A stretch of DNA of 64,000 nt, from positions 124,001 to 188,000 of the forward strand of contig PGZH01000007.1 of assembly GCA_002840155.1 (NCBI GenBank), read 5' to 3'. Numbering within the stretch: the first letter of the stretch is position 1; each line of letters opens with the position of its first letter. Source of the stretch: Gammaproteobacteria bacterium HGW-Gammaproteobacteria-13 (lineage in GTDB: Bacteria > Pseudomonadota > Gammaproteobacteria > Pseudomonadales > Pseudomonadaceae). The position numbers were made by a program, and so were the translations under genes. The notes below the pieces were generated by a model that saw nothing but the letters and a program-made list of their open reading frames with translations, ran no database searches and had not been told where the DNA came from. Of this stretch, positions 8,623-17,411 are shown one piece after another.

Positions 8623-10305
8623 TTAAACAGTGGACAAAAACGGGCTGCCGGCGGCTTGCCACTGGACGATATCCAGGCGAATGCGTTTCTTATCCAGCTT
8701 GCCGACGCTGGTCTTGGGAACTTCGGTAACAAGGGCAATTTGCGACGGTATCGCCCACTTGTTGATGCTGCCCTGATCAACAAAAGGCTTGAGGTGTTCC
8801 TTGAGGCCCTTGGCATCCAGGCTCTGGCCTTCGCGCAGTACTAGCAGGGCAAACGGCCGCTCGCCCCACTGCGGATCGACCACGCCCACCACCGCCACTT
8901 CACGCACGGCAGGGTGACGGCTGATCAGGTCTTCCAACTCCAGGGAGGAAATCCACTCGCCGCCGGTTTTGATCACATCCTTGATGCGGTCGCGGATATC
9001 GATAAAGCCGAAGTCGTCGATGGTCGCGACATCACCGGTGTGCAACCAACCGTGTTCCCACAGTTCGGCGCCCTTCTCCGGTTCGCGGAAGTAACCCTGG
9101 GTCAGCCACGGCGCACGCAGTACCAGCTCGCCCTGGCTTTCGCCATCGGCCGGTAACAGGGTGCCATCGGCGGACATAATGGCGGCTTCCACCAGCGGCA
9201 CCGGCACGCCCGCCTTGATCCGGTAAGTGGTGCGTTCATCCTCGCTGCCGGCCATCAGCTCATCGTTGATATGCGCGCAAGAGATCAGCGGGCAGGTTTC
9301 CGACATGCCGTAGGCGGCGGTCAGTTGAATGCCGCGCCCCTTGGCCGCTTCATACAGCGAGCGATTGAGTGCGCTGCCGCCGATGATCATCTTCAGGCCG
9401 CCAAAATCGTGGCCCTGAGCGCCTGGGGCGGCCAATACCATCTGCAGAATGGTCGGCACGCAGTGAGAGAAGGTCACCTTCTCTTCTTTGATCAGGCGGC
9501 AGAGCATGTCCGGCTCATAACGGCCGGGATAGACCTGTTTGATCCCCAACATGGTGGCGACGTAAGGGATACCCCAGGCATGCACATGGAACATCGGGGT
9601 GATCGGCATGTACACATCGTTGGTACCCAGCAGGCGAATGCTGTCCAGGCTACCCAGCACGCTGGCTTCGGCCATGGTGTGCAGCACCAGCTGGCGGTGG
9701 CTGAAATACACTCCCTTGGGGTTGCCGGTGGTACCGGTGGTGTAGAAGGTGGTGGCGACCGAGTTCTCGTCGAAATCCGGGAAGTCATAGCGTGGACTGG
9801 CGGCGGCCAGCAGGTTTTCGTATTCACCAACCAGGCCACCCAGGTCGGCGGTTTTCTCGGCCGCATCGGTCAGCAGAATGGTCTTCTCCACCGTGGTCAG
9901 CTGGCTTTCGATGCCCTTGTACAGCGGCACGAACTCGCTGTTGACCAGCACGAACTTATCGTCGGCATGGTTCATGGTGTAGAGAATCTGATCAGCCGAT
10001 AGGCGGATATTGATGGTGTGCAGCACCGCGCCGATCATCGGAATGGCGAACATGCACTCCAGGTAACGATGGCTGTCCCAATCCATCACAGCCACAGTGT
10101 CACCGGCCTTGACCCCTGCTTCGGTAAGCACGTTGGCCAGGCGCGCCACGCGCTCGTTGAGGGTGGCGTAGCTATAACGCAGCTGGTCGCGGTAGACGAT
10201 TTCGCGGGTTTTCTCGTAGCGGATACCGGACAGCAGCAGGCGCTTGATCAACAGCGGCGCTTGGTGTGCATTGTCGGCGGGGGCAATCAGGCGGGTCTGC
10301 AGCAT
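8623..10305 (-). CDS. medium-chain fatty acyl-CoA synthetase (AMP-forming)
   Basis: This cytosolic ANL-superfamily enzyme activates a carboxylic acid to its CoA thioester via an acyl-adenylate. The 560 residues carry all core motifs: the P-loop [14 protein letters not shown] (residues 185-198), YGMSET (332-337), the HTGD aspartate (422-425), the hinge region [16 protein letters not shown] (439-454), and the C-terminal catalytic Lys in SVGKLDKKR (about 536). Length and motifs match the Pseudomonas medium-chain acyl-CoA ligases found beside DUF1302/DUF1329 genes (PP_0763 type, from memory). It probably feeds beta-oxidation together with the divergent thiolase at 10488. The acyl preference is inferred from context only. 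Confidence 0.9.
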   Translation of the reverse strand: MLQTRLIAPADNAHQAPLLIKRLLLSGIRYEKTREIVYRDQLRYSYATLNERVARLANVLTEAGVKAGDTVAVMDWDSHRYLECMFAIPMIGAVLHTINIRLSADQILYTMNHADDKFVLVNSEFVPLYKGIESQLTTVEKTILLTDAAEKTADLGGLVGEYENLLAAASPRYDFPDFDENSVATTFYTTGTTGNPKGVYFSHRQLVLHTMAEASVLGSLDSIRLLGTNDVYMPITPMFHVHAWGIPYVATMLGIKQVYPGRYEPDMLCRLIKEEKVTFSHCVPTILQMVLAAPGAQGHDFGGLKMIIGGSALNRSLYEAAKGRGIQLTAAYGMSETCPLISCAHINDELMAGSEDERTTYRIKAGVPVPLVEAAIMSADGTLLPADGESQGELVLRAPWLTQGYFREPEKGAELWEHGWLHTGDVATIDDFGFIDIRDRIKDVIKTGGEWISSLELEDLISRHPAVREVAVVGVVDPQWGERPFALLVLREGQSLDAKGLKEHLKPFVDQGSINKWAIPSQIALVTEVPKTSVGKLDKKRIRLDIVQWQAAGSPFLSTV

Positions 10306-10487
10306 GGCGGTACCTATTGTTGGCTTTTTTCAGTGCGGCCAATCTAGAGCCCCCGCAGCCTGCCCAAATCAGCCCAAAGAATGATTTTTCGCGTGACTCT
10401 TTGGGCATTTTTAGTCACGCAGTAGAATCGGCGGCTCGCATTCGATGTGCTGGCCTGCGACCTACTACAAAAACGAGGAGTTTCCTG

Positions 10488-11663
10488 ATGTCCGATATCG
10501 TCATCGTCAGCGGCGCACGTACGCCGATGGGTGGTTTTCAAGGCAGCCTGTCGAGCATTGCTGCGGTTGACCTAGGTGCGGCCGCCATTCGCGCGGCAGT
10601 TGAACGCGCCGGTGTTGCACCTGCCGATGTGCAGGAAGTGATCATGGGCTGCGTGCTGCCAGCCGGCCTCAAACAGGGCCCGGCCCGCCAGGCGTCGCTG
10701 AACGCTGGCCTGCCCGCTGCCACCGGCTGCACCACGATCAACAAGCTGTGCGGTTCGGGCATGAAAGCGGTGATGATGGCGTTTGATTCGCTCAAGGCCG
10801 GCAGCAATAACGTGATGATCGCCGGCGGCATGGAGAGCATGTCCAACGCGCCCTACATCATGAGCAAGGCCCGCGCGGGCCTGCGCATGGGCCACGGCGA
10901 GATCAAGGACCATATGTTCCTCGACGGCCTGGAAGATGCGCGCACCGGCCGCCTGATGGGCTCCTTTGCCCAGGAAACCGCCGACCAGTACGGCATCACC
11001 CGTGAGCAGATGGACGCCTACGCCATCGAATCGCTGAAACGCGCTCAGGCCGCCATCGCCAGCGGCGCACTGGATGCGGAAATCGTCCCGATCACCGTCA
11101 GCGGCCGCAAGGGCGATGTGCTGGTCAAGGATGACGAACAACCGCTGAACGCCAACCTGGAGAAAATCCCAGGCCTCAAACCAGCCTTCCGCAAGGACGG
11201 CAGCATCACGGCGGCCAACGCCAGCTCGATCTCCGACGGCGCCTCGGCACTGCTGCTGATGACTGCTGAAGAAGCCGCCAAGCGTGGCCTCAAGCCACTG
11301 GCGAAGATTGTTGCCCACGCCACCCAGAGCCAGGACCCGAGCGAGTTCACCATCGCGCCGGTTGGCTCGATCAGCAACCTGCTGAAGAAAACCGGTTGGG
11401 ACAAGGCCGACGTTGACCTCTACGAGATCAACGAAGCCTTCGCCATGGTGACCATGCTGGCCATCCGTGAACACGGCCTGGATCACGCCAAGGTCAACGT
11501 CTACGGCGGCGCTTGTGCCCAGGGCCATCCGGTCGGCTCTACCGGCTCGCGGATTATCCTGACCCTGATCAATGCGCTGAAAAACACCGGCGGCAAGCGT
11601 GGTATCGCCTCGCTGTGCATTGGTGGCGGCGAAGCTACGGCAGTGGCAGTCGAGTTGATCTAA
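10488..11663 (+). CDS. acetyl-CoA C-acyltransferase (thiolase)
   Basis: A 391-residue thiolase that cleaves 3-ketoacyl-CoA, or condenses acetyl-CoA, in the cytosol. The nucleophilic Cys is C88 in NKLCGSG; the His is H347 in GGACAQGHPVGSTGSR; the second catalytic Cys is C377 in SLCIGGGEA; NEAFA is also present. The frame is open upstream to 10266, but the ATG at 10488 has GAGGAG eight bases before it and gives the standard family length. It is divergent from the acyl-CoA synthetase, and together they could convert medium-chain acids to acetyl-CoA. The sequence is typical of the biosynthetic/short-chain (AtoB/BktB-like) branch. The exact chain-length preference is unknown. Confidence 0.92.
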   Translation: MSDIVIVSGARTPMGGFQGSLSSIAAVDLGAAAIRAAVERAGVAPADVQEVIMGCVLPAGLKQGPARQASLNAGLPAATGCTTINKLCGSGMKAVMMAFDSLKAGSNNVMIAGGMESMSNAPYIMSKARAGLRMGHGEIKDHMFLDGLEDARTGRLMGSFAQETADQYGITREQMDAYAIESLKRAQAAIASGALDAEIVPITVSGRKGDVLVKDDEQPLNANLEKIPGLKPAFRKDGSITAANASSISDGASALLLMTAEEAAKRGLKPLAKIVAHATQSQDPSEFTIAPVGSISNLLKKTGWDKADVDLYEINEAFAMVTMLAIREHGLDHAKVNVYGGACAQGHPVGSTGSRIILTLINALKNTGGKRGIASLCIGGGEATAVAVELI

Positions 11664-11713
11664 ACCAGAAGGTGGAAACGCTTCGCGGTTTTCCACCCGC
11701 CTAGCCTGCTCCG

Positions 11714-11771
11714 GTAGCCCGGATGCAATCCGGGGGATTTTCAGCACATCCCCGGATTACATCCGGGCTAC
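11714..11771. repeat. 58-bp inverted-repeat element (GTAGCCCGGAT type)
   Basis: The arms GTAGCCCGGATG and CATCCGGGCTAC-like ends enclose a second stem ATCCGGGG / CCCCGGAT. The element lies between the thiolase stop and the convergent lipoprotein gene and may work as a bidirectional terminator. GTAGCCCGGAT elements are common between genes in pseudomonads, from general knowledge. Confidence 0.75.
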
Positions 11772-11793
11772 TGGTTTTTACGGCCAGCGACAG

Positions 11794-12405
11794 CTAGATG
11801 CCGATCTTGTCCAGCGATTTGCCGACCTTGCGCCAGAAGCTGCGCTGCATGCGCTCGGTTTCACCGCTGGCGGCAATCCGTTCGAAGGGCTGGATTTCCC
11901 GGGTGGCACCGATTTCCGCGTCCGCCACCGCCTTGGATACCAGTTGTAGCGGCCCGTCGCCCTGGCTCGGCGCCTGCTCGTTTACCGGCGGCGGGTTGAG
12001 CTCGTCATAGCGCAGGTAGTAGATACCGCCAGCTTCGGCATCCAGGGTGAAACTGCTGATCAGGGTGAAGTCCAGCGGGCCGTCGGCGAAGAAGGTCCAG
12101 TGCGTGCCAAACAGCGGCCGGCGCATCTCCAATTGGTAACTGGCGATATCGAACTCCAGCACCATATAGGCATTGCTCGGCAGGCTGCCGATGCGCGCGT
12201 TGTTGAGAAACAGCGCAGGCGCTTCCAGCTCCTGATCGGCCCAGTCGCTTTGCGGCCGGTAGAGGTAAACCAGGGCGTGGTTATCATCGCTGAGCACATG
12301 CTCACGGAAGGCTTCGCCTTCGGTTGCGCCAAAAAACGCCCCTGGGGTCGAGCAACCACTCAAGGCAACCAACAACAGCACCGCAAGCCAGGGCAGACCA
12401 CGCAT
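11794..12405 (-). CDS. lipoprotein with DUF2846-like domain
   Basis: A 203-residue predicted lipoprotein. The signal sequence MRGLPWLAVLLLVALSGC ends in a lipobox (LSGC), so the Cys at residue 18 should be lipidated. The following part, with NHALVYLYRP, LFLNNARIGSLPSNAYMVLE and a C-terminal charged tail, resembles DUF2846 domains (a compact beta fold with no known activity). The frame extends upstream to 12471, but the ATG at 12405 has AAGGA eight bases before it and starts exactly at the signal peptide. It lies downstream of the PLD-family gene on the same strand after about 90 bases. The function is unknown, and the domain assignment is from pattern recognition only. Confidence 0.7.
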   Translation of the reverse strand: MRGLPWLAVLLLVALSGCSTPGAFFGATEGEAFREHVLSDDNHALVYLYRPQSDWADQELEAPALFLNNARIGSLPSNAYMVLEFDIASYQLEMRRPLFGTHWTFFADGPLDFTLISSFTLDAEAGGIYYLRYDELNPPPVNEQAPSQGDGPLQLVSKAVADAEIGATREIQPFERIAASGETERMQRSFWRKVGKSLDKIGI

Positions 12406-12495
12406 CGACAGCATCCTTATTCGAGTTATAGGCCGAGCATAGCGGCGCCCTGCCCGGCCTACACCAGACAAAAGTGCGGGCCGAAAAAGTGCGGG

Positions 12496-13653
12496 TCAGC
12501 GCCGACGGTCGAGCAGGTTGACCAGCAGCTGATCCAACGCGCCCCAGATGGACTGCTGCAAGCGCCGCCACCAAGGCCGCGCGCGCCAGTCGGCCAGGGT
12601 AATTTCCTGGCTATCGGCAAAGTCCGCCTGAAAGCTCGCCGCCACACTGGCGGTAAAGACCGGGTCGAGCGCCTCCAGGTTGGCGTCCAGGTTGAAGCGC
12701 AGGTTCCAGTGATCGAAGTTGCACGAGCCGACGCTGACCCAGTCATCCACCAGCACCATTTTCAGGTGCAGAAAGCGCGGCTGGTACTCGAATATCTGCA
12801 CCCCCGCCTTGAGCAGGCTGGCGTAGTAACGCTGGCCGGCAAAGCGTACCGGTGGGTGATCGGTATTCTGCCCAGCCAGCAACAGATGCACCTCGACGCC
12901 ACGCTTGGCGGCCTGGCGCAAGGTGCGACGCACGCGCCAGGTCGGTAGAAAATACGGCGTCGCCAGCCAGATGCGCTGCTTGGCGCCGCGCAAGGCGCGT
13001 ACCAACGAGAGCAGAATATCGCGGTGCTGCGAGGCATCGGCAAAGGCCACACGGCCCAAGCCCTGCCCCAGCGCCGGCAAGGCCGGCAGGTTTTTCAGGC
13101 GCAGCGGCATACGCGGTCGCCAGGCGATCCAGGCCTGAGTCGCCTGCCACTGGCGCTCGAATAACTGCTGCCAATCGGCCACCAGCGGCCCGCTGATTTC
13201 CACCATCACTTCATGCCAACGGCTGCTGTCTTGCTCCGGCTGCCAGAATTCATCGGTCGCGCCGGTGCCGCCGACAAAGGCAAATTGCCCATCGACCAGC
13301 AACAGCTTGCGGTGATCACGGTGAAAGTTGCGTACGCCATGCTTCCAGCGCAGCGGGTTGTACCACTGCACCTGCACCCCGGCCGCCTGCAGCAGTTGAC
13401 GATCCGCCGCATGCAAACCTTGCGCGCCAAAGGCATCCAGCAAACAGCGCACGGCAACACCACGCTGAGCCGCCGCGCAGAGCGACTCGAGCAGGGCTTT
13501 GCCACAGGCTCCGCTTTCCATCAGATAGAGTTCCAGTTCGACCTGTCGCTGCGCGGCGTCGATGCGCGCCAGCATCTGCACAAAAAACTGCGGCCCGTCG
13601 ATCAGCAGCGCCAGCGTGTTGCCGCGCCGCCAGGGAAAGACGTTATGCGGCAT
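12496..13653 (-). CDS. clsB: phospholipase D-family cardiolipin synthase-like protein
   Basis: A 385-residue enzyme with the two HxKxxxxD motifs of the PLD family: HRKLLLVD near residue 118 and HLKMVLVD near residue 298, each followed by the expected Gly/Ser-Asn region (GGTGATDEF and GSCNFDHWN). There is no long N-terminal membrane anchor, which matches ClsB rather than ClsA. ClsB joins phosphatidylglycerol molecules to make cardiolipin and can act at the inner membrane. The assignment rests on motif spacing and length; another phosphatidyltransferase role is possible. The neighbours are lipid or envelope genes. The downstream lipoprotein gene may share its transcript. Confidence 0.8.
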   Translation of the reverse strand: MPHNVFPWRRGNTLALLIDGPQFFVQMLARIDAAQRQVELELYLMESGACGKALLESLCAAAQRGVAVRCLLDAFGAQGLHAADRQLLQAAGVQVQWYNPLRWKHGVRNFHRDHRKLLLVDGQFAFVGGTGATDEFWQPEQDSSRWHEVMVEISGPLVADWQQLFERQWQATQAWIAWRPRMPLRLKNLPALPALGQGLGRVAFADASQHRDILLSLVRALRGAKQRIWLATPYFLPTWRVRRTLRQAAKRGVEVHLLLAGQNTDHPPVRFAGQRYYASLLKAGVQIFEYQPRFLHLKMVLVDDWVSVGSCNFDHWNLRFNLDANLEALDPVFTASVAASFQADFADSQEITLADWRARPWWRRLQQSIWGALDQLLVNLLDRRR

Positions 13654-13767
13654 GACAGTTCACGTTGCAGTTGATTCTGCGCATTGCGTCTCACGCATGG
13701 AAAATGGAGACGCCACCATAGCCGCCCGGCAGGGCCTTGCAAACCCTGCCAGGCGACCGCGGGTGCT

Positions 13768-14106
13768 TTATGACTCAGGTAGTTGCGCCGGTTCCGGCAA
13801 CAGCTGACAGCCCTGGCGCAGGCCCAGCCACTGCGCACTCTGGGTGCTGCCCAGGCCGCGCGCGGTCACGCGTTTATTAGCTTGGTCATCGAAGAAGCCG
13901 GAGAGCGAAACATACTGCGCCACATACGCCTCGCAGTAGTCGGCCGGGTTGTTCGCCACATAGCGGCACGAGCAGTATTCCTTGGCCGAGTAGGCGCCGA
14001 TGATGCCTGGGAAGGCTTGCAGGTGTGCGCGGTTCTGCCAGGCCAGGGCGGCGAGCAACAGCAGAATAAGCAGCAACAGGCTGCTGAACGGACGACGACG
14101 AATCAT
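13768..14106 (-). CDS. small membrane-anchored protein coupled to serine hydrolase
   Basis: A 112-residue protein with one N-terminal membrane segment or signal anchor (PFSSLLLLILLLLAALAW) and a Cys-rich extracytoplasmic part (EYCSCRYVANNPADYCEAY). I do not recognise a named family. Its ATG overlaps the stop codon of the serine hydrolase gene in a four-base ATGA overlap, so translation is coupled and the two proteins probably work together at the periplasmic face. The four Cys residues could form disulfides or bind a metal; this is speculative. Confidence 0.75.
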   Translation of the reverse strand: MIRRRPFSSLLLLILLLLAALAWQNRAHLQAFPGIIGAYSAKEYCSCRYVANNPADYCEAYVAQYVSLSGFFDDQANKRVTARGLGSTQSAQWLGLRQGCQLLPEPAQLPES

Positions 14107-15236
14107 GGCTGCACCTCATCGGCCAACGCGGCGAGAACCAGCTTGAGGAAGTGGTTGCGATCAAAGCTGCCATCGCGGTCATCGGCGTAACGTACGATCA
14201 CCAGGTTCTCACTGGCGATCACATACAGCCCCTGCCCCCAATGCCCAGACGCCACCAGGGTGTCCTCCGGCGCATCCGGCCACGGCTTGCCTGCGCCGGC
14301 TACCGCAGCGTTCAACCACCATTGCCCGCCAGGCACCGCCTCACCGGGTTGTTCGGCCTGCGGCTGATAGTTGGCAAAGGGCGTGCGATTGAAGTCGACC
14401 CAGGCCTTGGGCAACAACTGCTGCTCACCCCAACGACCATCACGCTGCATCAGCAGGCCGACACGGGCCAGGTCGCGGGCGCTCATATACACATAAGAGG
14501 AACCGACAAAAGTGCCGGCAGCATCACGCTCCCACACGGCGGTGGTGATGCCGAGTGGGTCGAACAATGCGGTCCAGGGATAATCGGCGTAGGCATCTTC
14601 GCCCACCATGTTCTTCAACGCGGCGGCCAGTACGTTGGTGTCACCACTGGAATAGCGGAAGCGGGCACCCGGTTCGGCATCAGCGCTGTGCGCGGCGGTG
14701 AAGGCCGCCATATCACCGCGGCCACGGGTGTAGAGCATCGCTACTACCGAGGATTTCAGCGGCGCGTATTCATAATCTTCCTGCCAGTCCAGGCCCGAGG
14801 CCCAGTTGAGCAAGTGGCCGACCTTGACCTGCGGGTGTGCAGCAAACGGCGGGTAGTAATCGGCCACCGGCGCATCCAGACGAAAGCGGCCCTGGCCGTA
14901 GGCCACGCCCATCGTAGTAGCCAGCAGACTCTTGGCCATCGACCAGGTCAGGTGCGGCGTGGCGGCAGTGGTCGGTGAGGCATAGCGCTCATAAACCACC
15001 TGGCCATCGCGGATCACCAGCAGGGCATCGGTGCGCACGCCTTTGCGGGTCGCGTCGTCACGGGTCGGGAAGGCGTAGCTTTCCAGCTCGCTCAGCTCGC
15101 TCAGCGCGCTGCTCGGCGCGGCCAACTGGCTGTCCCAGTCTTCACCTGGCCAGTTCTCGGCGTGGGCCGTCGCGCAGCTCAGGCCGAAAGCGCAGGCCAG
15201 CATCAGCCGCCGCGCAGGAGATAGAGTGAAAGACAT
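14103..15236 (-). CDS. serine hydrolase of the beta-lactamase/PBP-like family
   Basis: A 377-residue secreted serine hydrolase of the class C beta-lactamase/EstB fold. The signal peptide is MLACAFGLSCATAHA. The SxxK motif is SMAK (S99-K102); a YSSGDTN segment near residue 190 fits the YxN motif; a His/Gly motif GHWGQG appears in the C-terminal part in place of KTG. Such enzymes act as esterases, D-amino acid peptidases or amidases in the periplasm; the substrate cannot be told. It heads a two-gene unit with the small anchored protein at 13768. There is about 120 bases of untranscribed-looking DNA between it and the upstream gene. Confidence 0.85.
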   Translation of the reverse strand: MSFTLSPARRLMLACAFGLSCATAHAENWPGEDWDSQLAAPSSALSELSELESYAFPTRDDATRKGVRTDALLVIRDGQVVYERYASPTTAATPHLTWSMAKSLLATTMGVAYGQGRFRLDAPVADYYPPFAAHPQVKVGHLLNWASGLDWQEDYEYAPLKSSVVAMLYTRGRGDMAAFTAAHSADAEPGARFRYSSGDTNVLAAALKNMVGEDAYADYPWTALFDPLGITTAVWERDAAGTFVGSSYVYMSARDLARVGLLMQRDGRWGEQQLLPKAWVDFNRTPFANYQPQAEQPGEAVPGGQWWLNAAVAGAGKPWPDAPEDTLVASGHWGQGLYVIASENLVIVRYADDRDGSFDRNHFLKLVLAALADEVQP

Positions 15237-15359
15237 GGAGCCGCCTCTGCTGGGATCGAAGGCGGCACCCTAGCATGTGATCGATGACGGCAAACAGCGC
15301 CGAACACGCCGGTTTAGCCGGTGATTCGGCGCGAAAAGTCAGTGCGCCTATTCAGGCAG

Positions 15360-16145
15360 CTATTTCGGCAAGCGGTAATCGTCAGGCCCCATCAGATCCA
15401 TGCCGCACTCCAGGTTCTCGATCCAGTAGAGGAAGGCATTGATCATTTCCGCACCGACAAAGGGCCGCCCGTGTTGCGGCACGATCATCGCCACATCCAT
15501 GTCACGGACCATCGCCGCCCACAGCCGGCAGACCTTGTTGCTGGCCATATAGCGACGGTGAAAGCCGAGCATGTTCGGCACATGGTTGACGAAGTCCGTC
15601 ACTGGGTGCGCGTCATCGACCATCGAGGCGCCCATGTCACCGGAAAACAGAATCTTGCTCACCGGGTCGTACAGCTGGAAGTTGCCCACCGAGTGGAGAA
15701 AGTGCGCGGGCACCGCCTTAAGCGTGCTTTTGCCCAGGCTGAAGGACTGGCCGCGATCCGACAGCGCGATGATCCGGTCAAAGGTGTTGATGCCACGGTT
15801 GAGTGCCAGGTAGTTGGCCGTCAGGTGCGGCAGAAAGCGCGCCCAGAGTTTGGAGCAGATCACCCGTGCACGGGTGTGCAGCAGCCATTTGTCCAGCGAG
15901 GCGATGATGTCCGGGTCCTGGTGCGAGGCGAAGATATAGGTCAGGTCCTGCACCGGGATGTGCTTGGACAGTTCCAGCGACAACGGCGTGTAGGTCAGGT
16001 CGCCGCCCGGATCGAGCAGCAGGTACTGCTCGTTGTCGGTGATCAGAAACTGGTTGGACTGCACGCCCTCCCCGCTGACCAGGTCATCGAACATCATGCA
16101 TTGATGCTCGCCGTTATCGAACAGCACTATGGGCTCGCGTCGCAT
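15360..16145 (-). CDS. oxygen-binding di-iron (ODP) metallo-beta-lactamase-fold protein
   Basis: A 261-residue single-domain MBL-fold protein without a flavodoxin partner. The motif SHQDPDI (near residue 95) corresponds to the HxExD/HxDxD iron ligands of flavo-di-iron proteins. Further ligands are likely in PAHFLHSVGN (near residue 146), FSGDMGAS (near 168) and PQHGRPF (near 222). The family binds oxygen or nitric oxide at a di-iron site. No signal peptide is present, so it is cytosolic. It is followed on the same strand side by a short acyl-CoA-dehydrogenase-like gene. The role may be redox sensing or scavenging, but this is not shown by the sequence. Confidence 0.75.
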   Translation of the reverse strand: MRREPIVLFDNGEHQCMMFDDLVSGEGVQSNQFLITDNEQYLLLDPGGDLTYTPLSLELSKHIPVQDLTYIFASHQDPDIIASLDKWLLHTRARVICSKLWARFLPHLTANYLALNRGINTFDRIIALSDRGQSFSLGKSTLKAVPAHFLHSVGNFQLYDPVSKILFSGDMGASMVDDAHPVTDFVNHVPNMLGFHRRYMASNKVCRLWAAMVRDMDVAMIVPQHGRPFVGAEMINAFLYWIENLECGMDLMGPDDYRLPK

Positions 16146-16232
16146 GGCAGGCTCTCTCCCGAAAGCCCGCGAGCTTACTGACGCAGCGGCTCAGCCTTAC
16201 TGATCTGGATCAAGCCGGCACGCCATGCCGAG

Positions 16233-17120
16233 TTAAAGGTTGATGCCGAGCACGGCCTGCGCCTTCTGCAGACGTTTGCTGCGCGCGCTGCCGGCAATCG
16301 CCAGCAGACCTTTGTCGCGCTGCCAAAGCTGCGCCCAGTGCGCATCACCGGCGGCAAAGGCGTTGTCCAGATCACTGCGCAGACTATCGAACAGAGCAAA
16401 CAGCCCGGCCAGCATCAGGTGGCTATCCGCTGCACTTGGGCATTGCCGCGCCACTTCCGCGCAGCCGGCCAGCAAACCAAGCAGGCGTAATTGCAGGGCC
16501 TGCGGCCAGGCCGATTCCTGGCCCACACCAAACAGCCAGGCAGTGAGCGCTGCCAGCACGTGGGTGTCTTCCAGAGTACGGAAAGGCTTTACGTAATCAT
16601 CCCAGCCATCGCCGGCCAGCCGTTCGCACTGCGCGCCCTGCAGATGCAGGCGGCCATGGCTGACATCGGGCATCAACGGCAACGCTGGCAGCGTCTCGAT
16701 CTGCACACCCGGCGCGCCATTGCGCACCACTCCCAGAGCCAGCTGTACCGGCGCACCATCGACCTCCTCACGCGCGGCCACCAAGAGCCAGTCGGCGGCT
16801 TCGGCGGCGGTGACGAAATCCTTGCGGCCATCGAGGGTCAGCCCATCTATCCGCGTCGTCATATCAGCCGGGCGGGTGCTGCGATTTTCGGTGACGCACA
16901 GCGCGCCCAAGGTCCAGGGCGCGGCCGGCCAGAGTGCGCGCAATGCGCCCTGATAGCCGGCAAGAAACGCCAGCCCCGGCGTCGCGGCCAATCGTCCGCC
17001 GAGCAGAGCAAGCTGCAACGGGGGCGGGTTGCCGATGCGTTCGAGCAGGCTGGCGTACCACTCCTCCAGCCCCGCGACCGGCAGACGCGTTTGCGGGCTC
17101 AACAGCTGTTGCCAGGGCAT
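16233..17120 (-). CDS. short acyl-CoA dehydrogenase-like protein
   Basis: A 295-residue protein resembling acyl-CoA dehydrogenases: TLGALCVTENRSTR resembles the FAD-proximal segment, and DGLTLDGRKDFVTAAEAADWLLVAA is the typical middle-domain strand region. It is about 85 residues shorter than the normal 380, and I could not find the catalytic Glu region, so it may be non-catalytic or a divergent enzyme. The start is the ATG at 17120 with AAGGAG upstream, rather than the longer frame to 17162. It is upstream of the di-iron gene on the same strand with an 87-base gap. Confidence 0.7.
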   Translation of the reverse strand: MPWQQLLSPQTRLPVAGLEEWYASLLERIGNPPPLQLALLGGRLAATPGLAFLAGYQGALRALWPAAPWTLGALCVTENRSTRPADMTTRIDGLTLDGRKDFVTAAEAADWLLVAAREEVDGAPVQLALGVVRNGAPGVQIETLPALPLMPDVSHGRLHLQGAQCERLAGDGWDDYVKPFRTLEDTHVLAALTAWLFGVGQESAWPQALQLRLLGLLAGCAEVARQCPSAADSHLMLAGLFALFDSLRSDLDNAFAAGDAHWAQLWQRDKGLLAIAGSARSKRLQKAQAVLGINL

Positions 17121-17258
17121 GCATTGCTCCTTATTGGAATTATCGAAGTCACTGTCACACAAGCATCACCAAATCTTCATGGAGGTGACACCGCCGCTAC
17201 CTAGCCTGAGCTTGCCCAACAAGATCGACCGGCTGCAAGGCAAAAAGCCGGCTAACTA

Positions 17259-17394
17259 GGCCAAGTGAAAACGTCGCGAGCGAAGGTTAGGCAAGGCGAA
17301 AGCAAACGAGGAAGCGGAGTGTACGAGTTGTACATGAGCATTCCGAGGTTGCTTTCAACGCGGCATAACCGAGCGCAGTAGTTTTCACACGGCC
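17259..17394. repeat. palindromic dispersed element, copy 1 (about 136 bp)
   Basis: The ends are inverted repeats GGCCAAGTGAAAAC and GTTTTCACACGGCC; the inner arms also pair (CGAAAGCAA / TTGCTTTC). The core GAGGAAGCGGAGTGTAC and GTACATGAGCATTCCGAG is shared with copies near 22.8, 53.1 and 54.9 kb. The element lies between the acyl-CoA dehydrogenase-like gene and olsB, just before the olsB start. Confidence 0.8.
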
Positions 17395-17411
17395 GAAATG
17401 GAGATGACGGC

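Noticed and set aside
10572-11747. 391-residue frame on the minus strand opposite the thiolase
   Set aside because: The thiolase motifs on the plus strand are intact; the antisense frame has no family resemblance.
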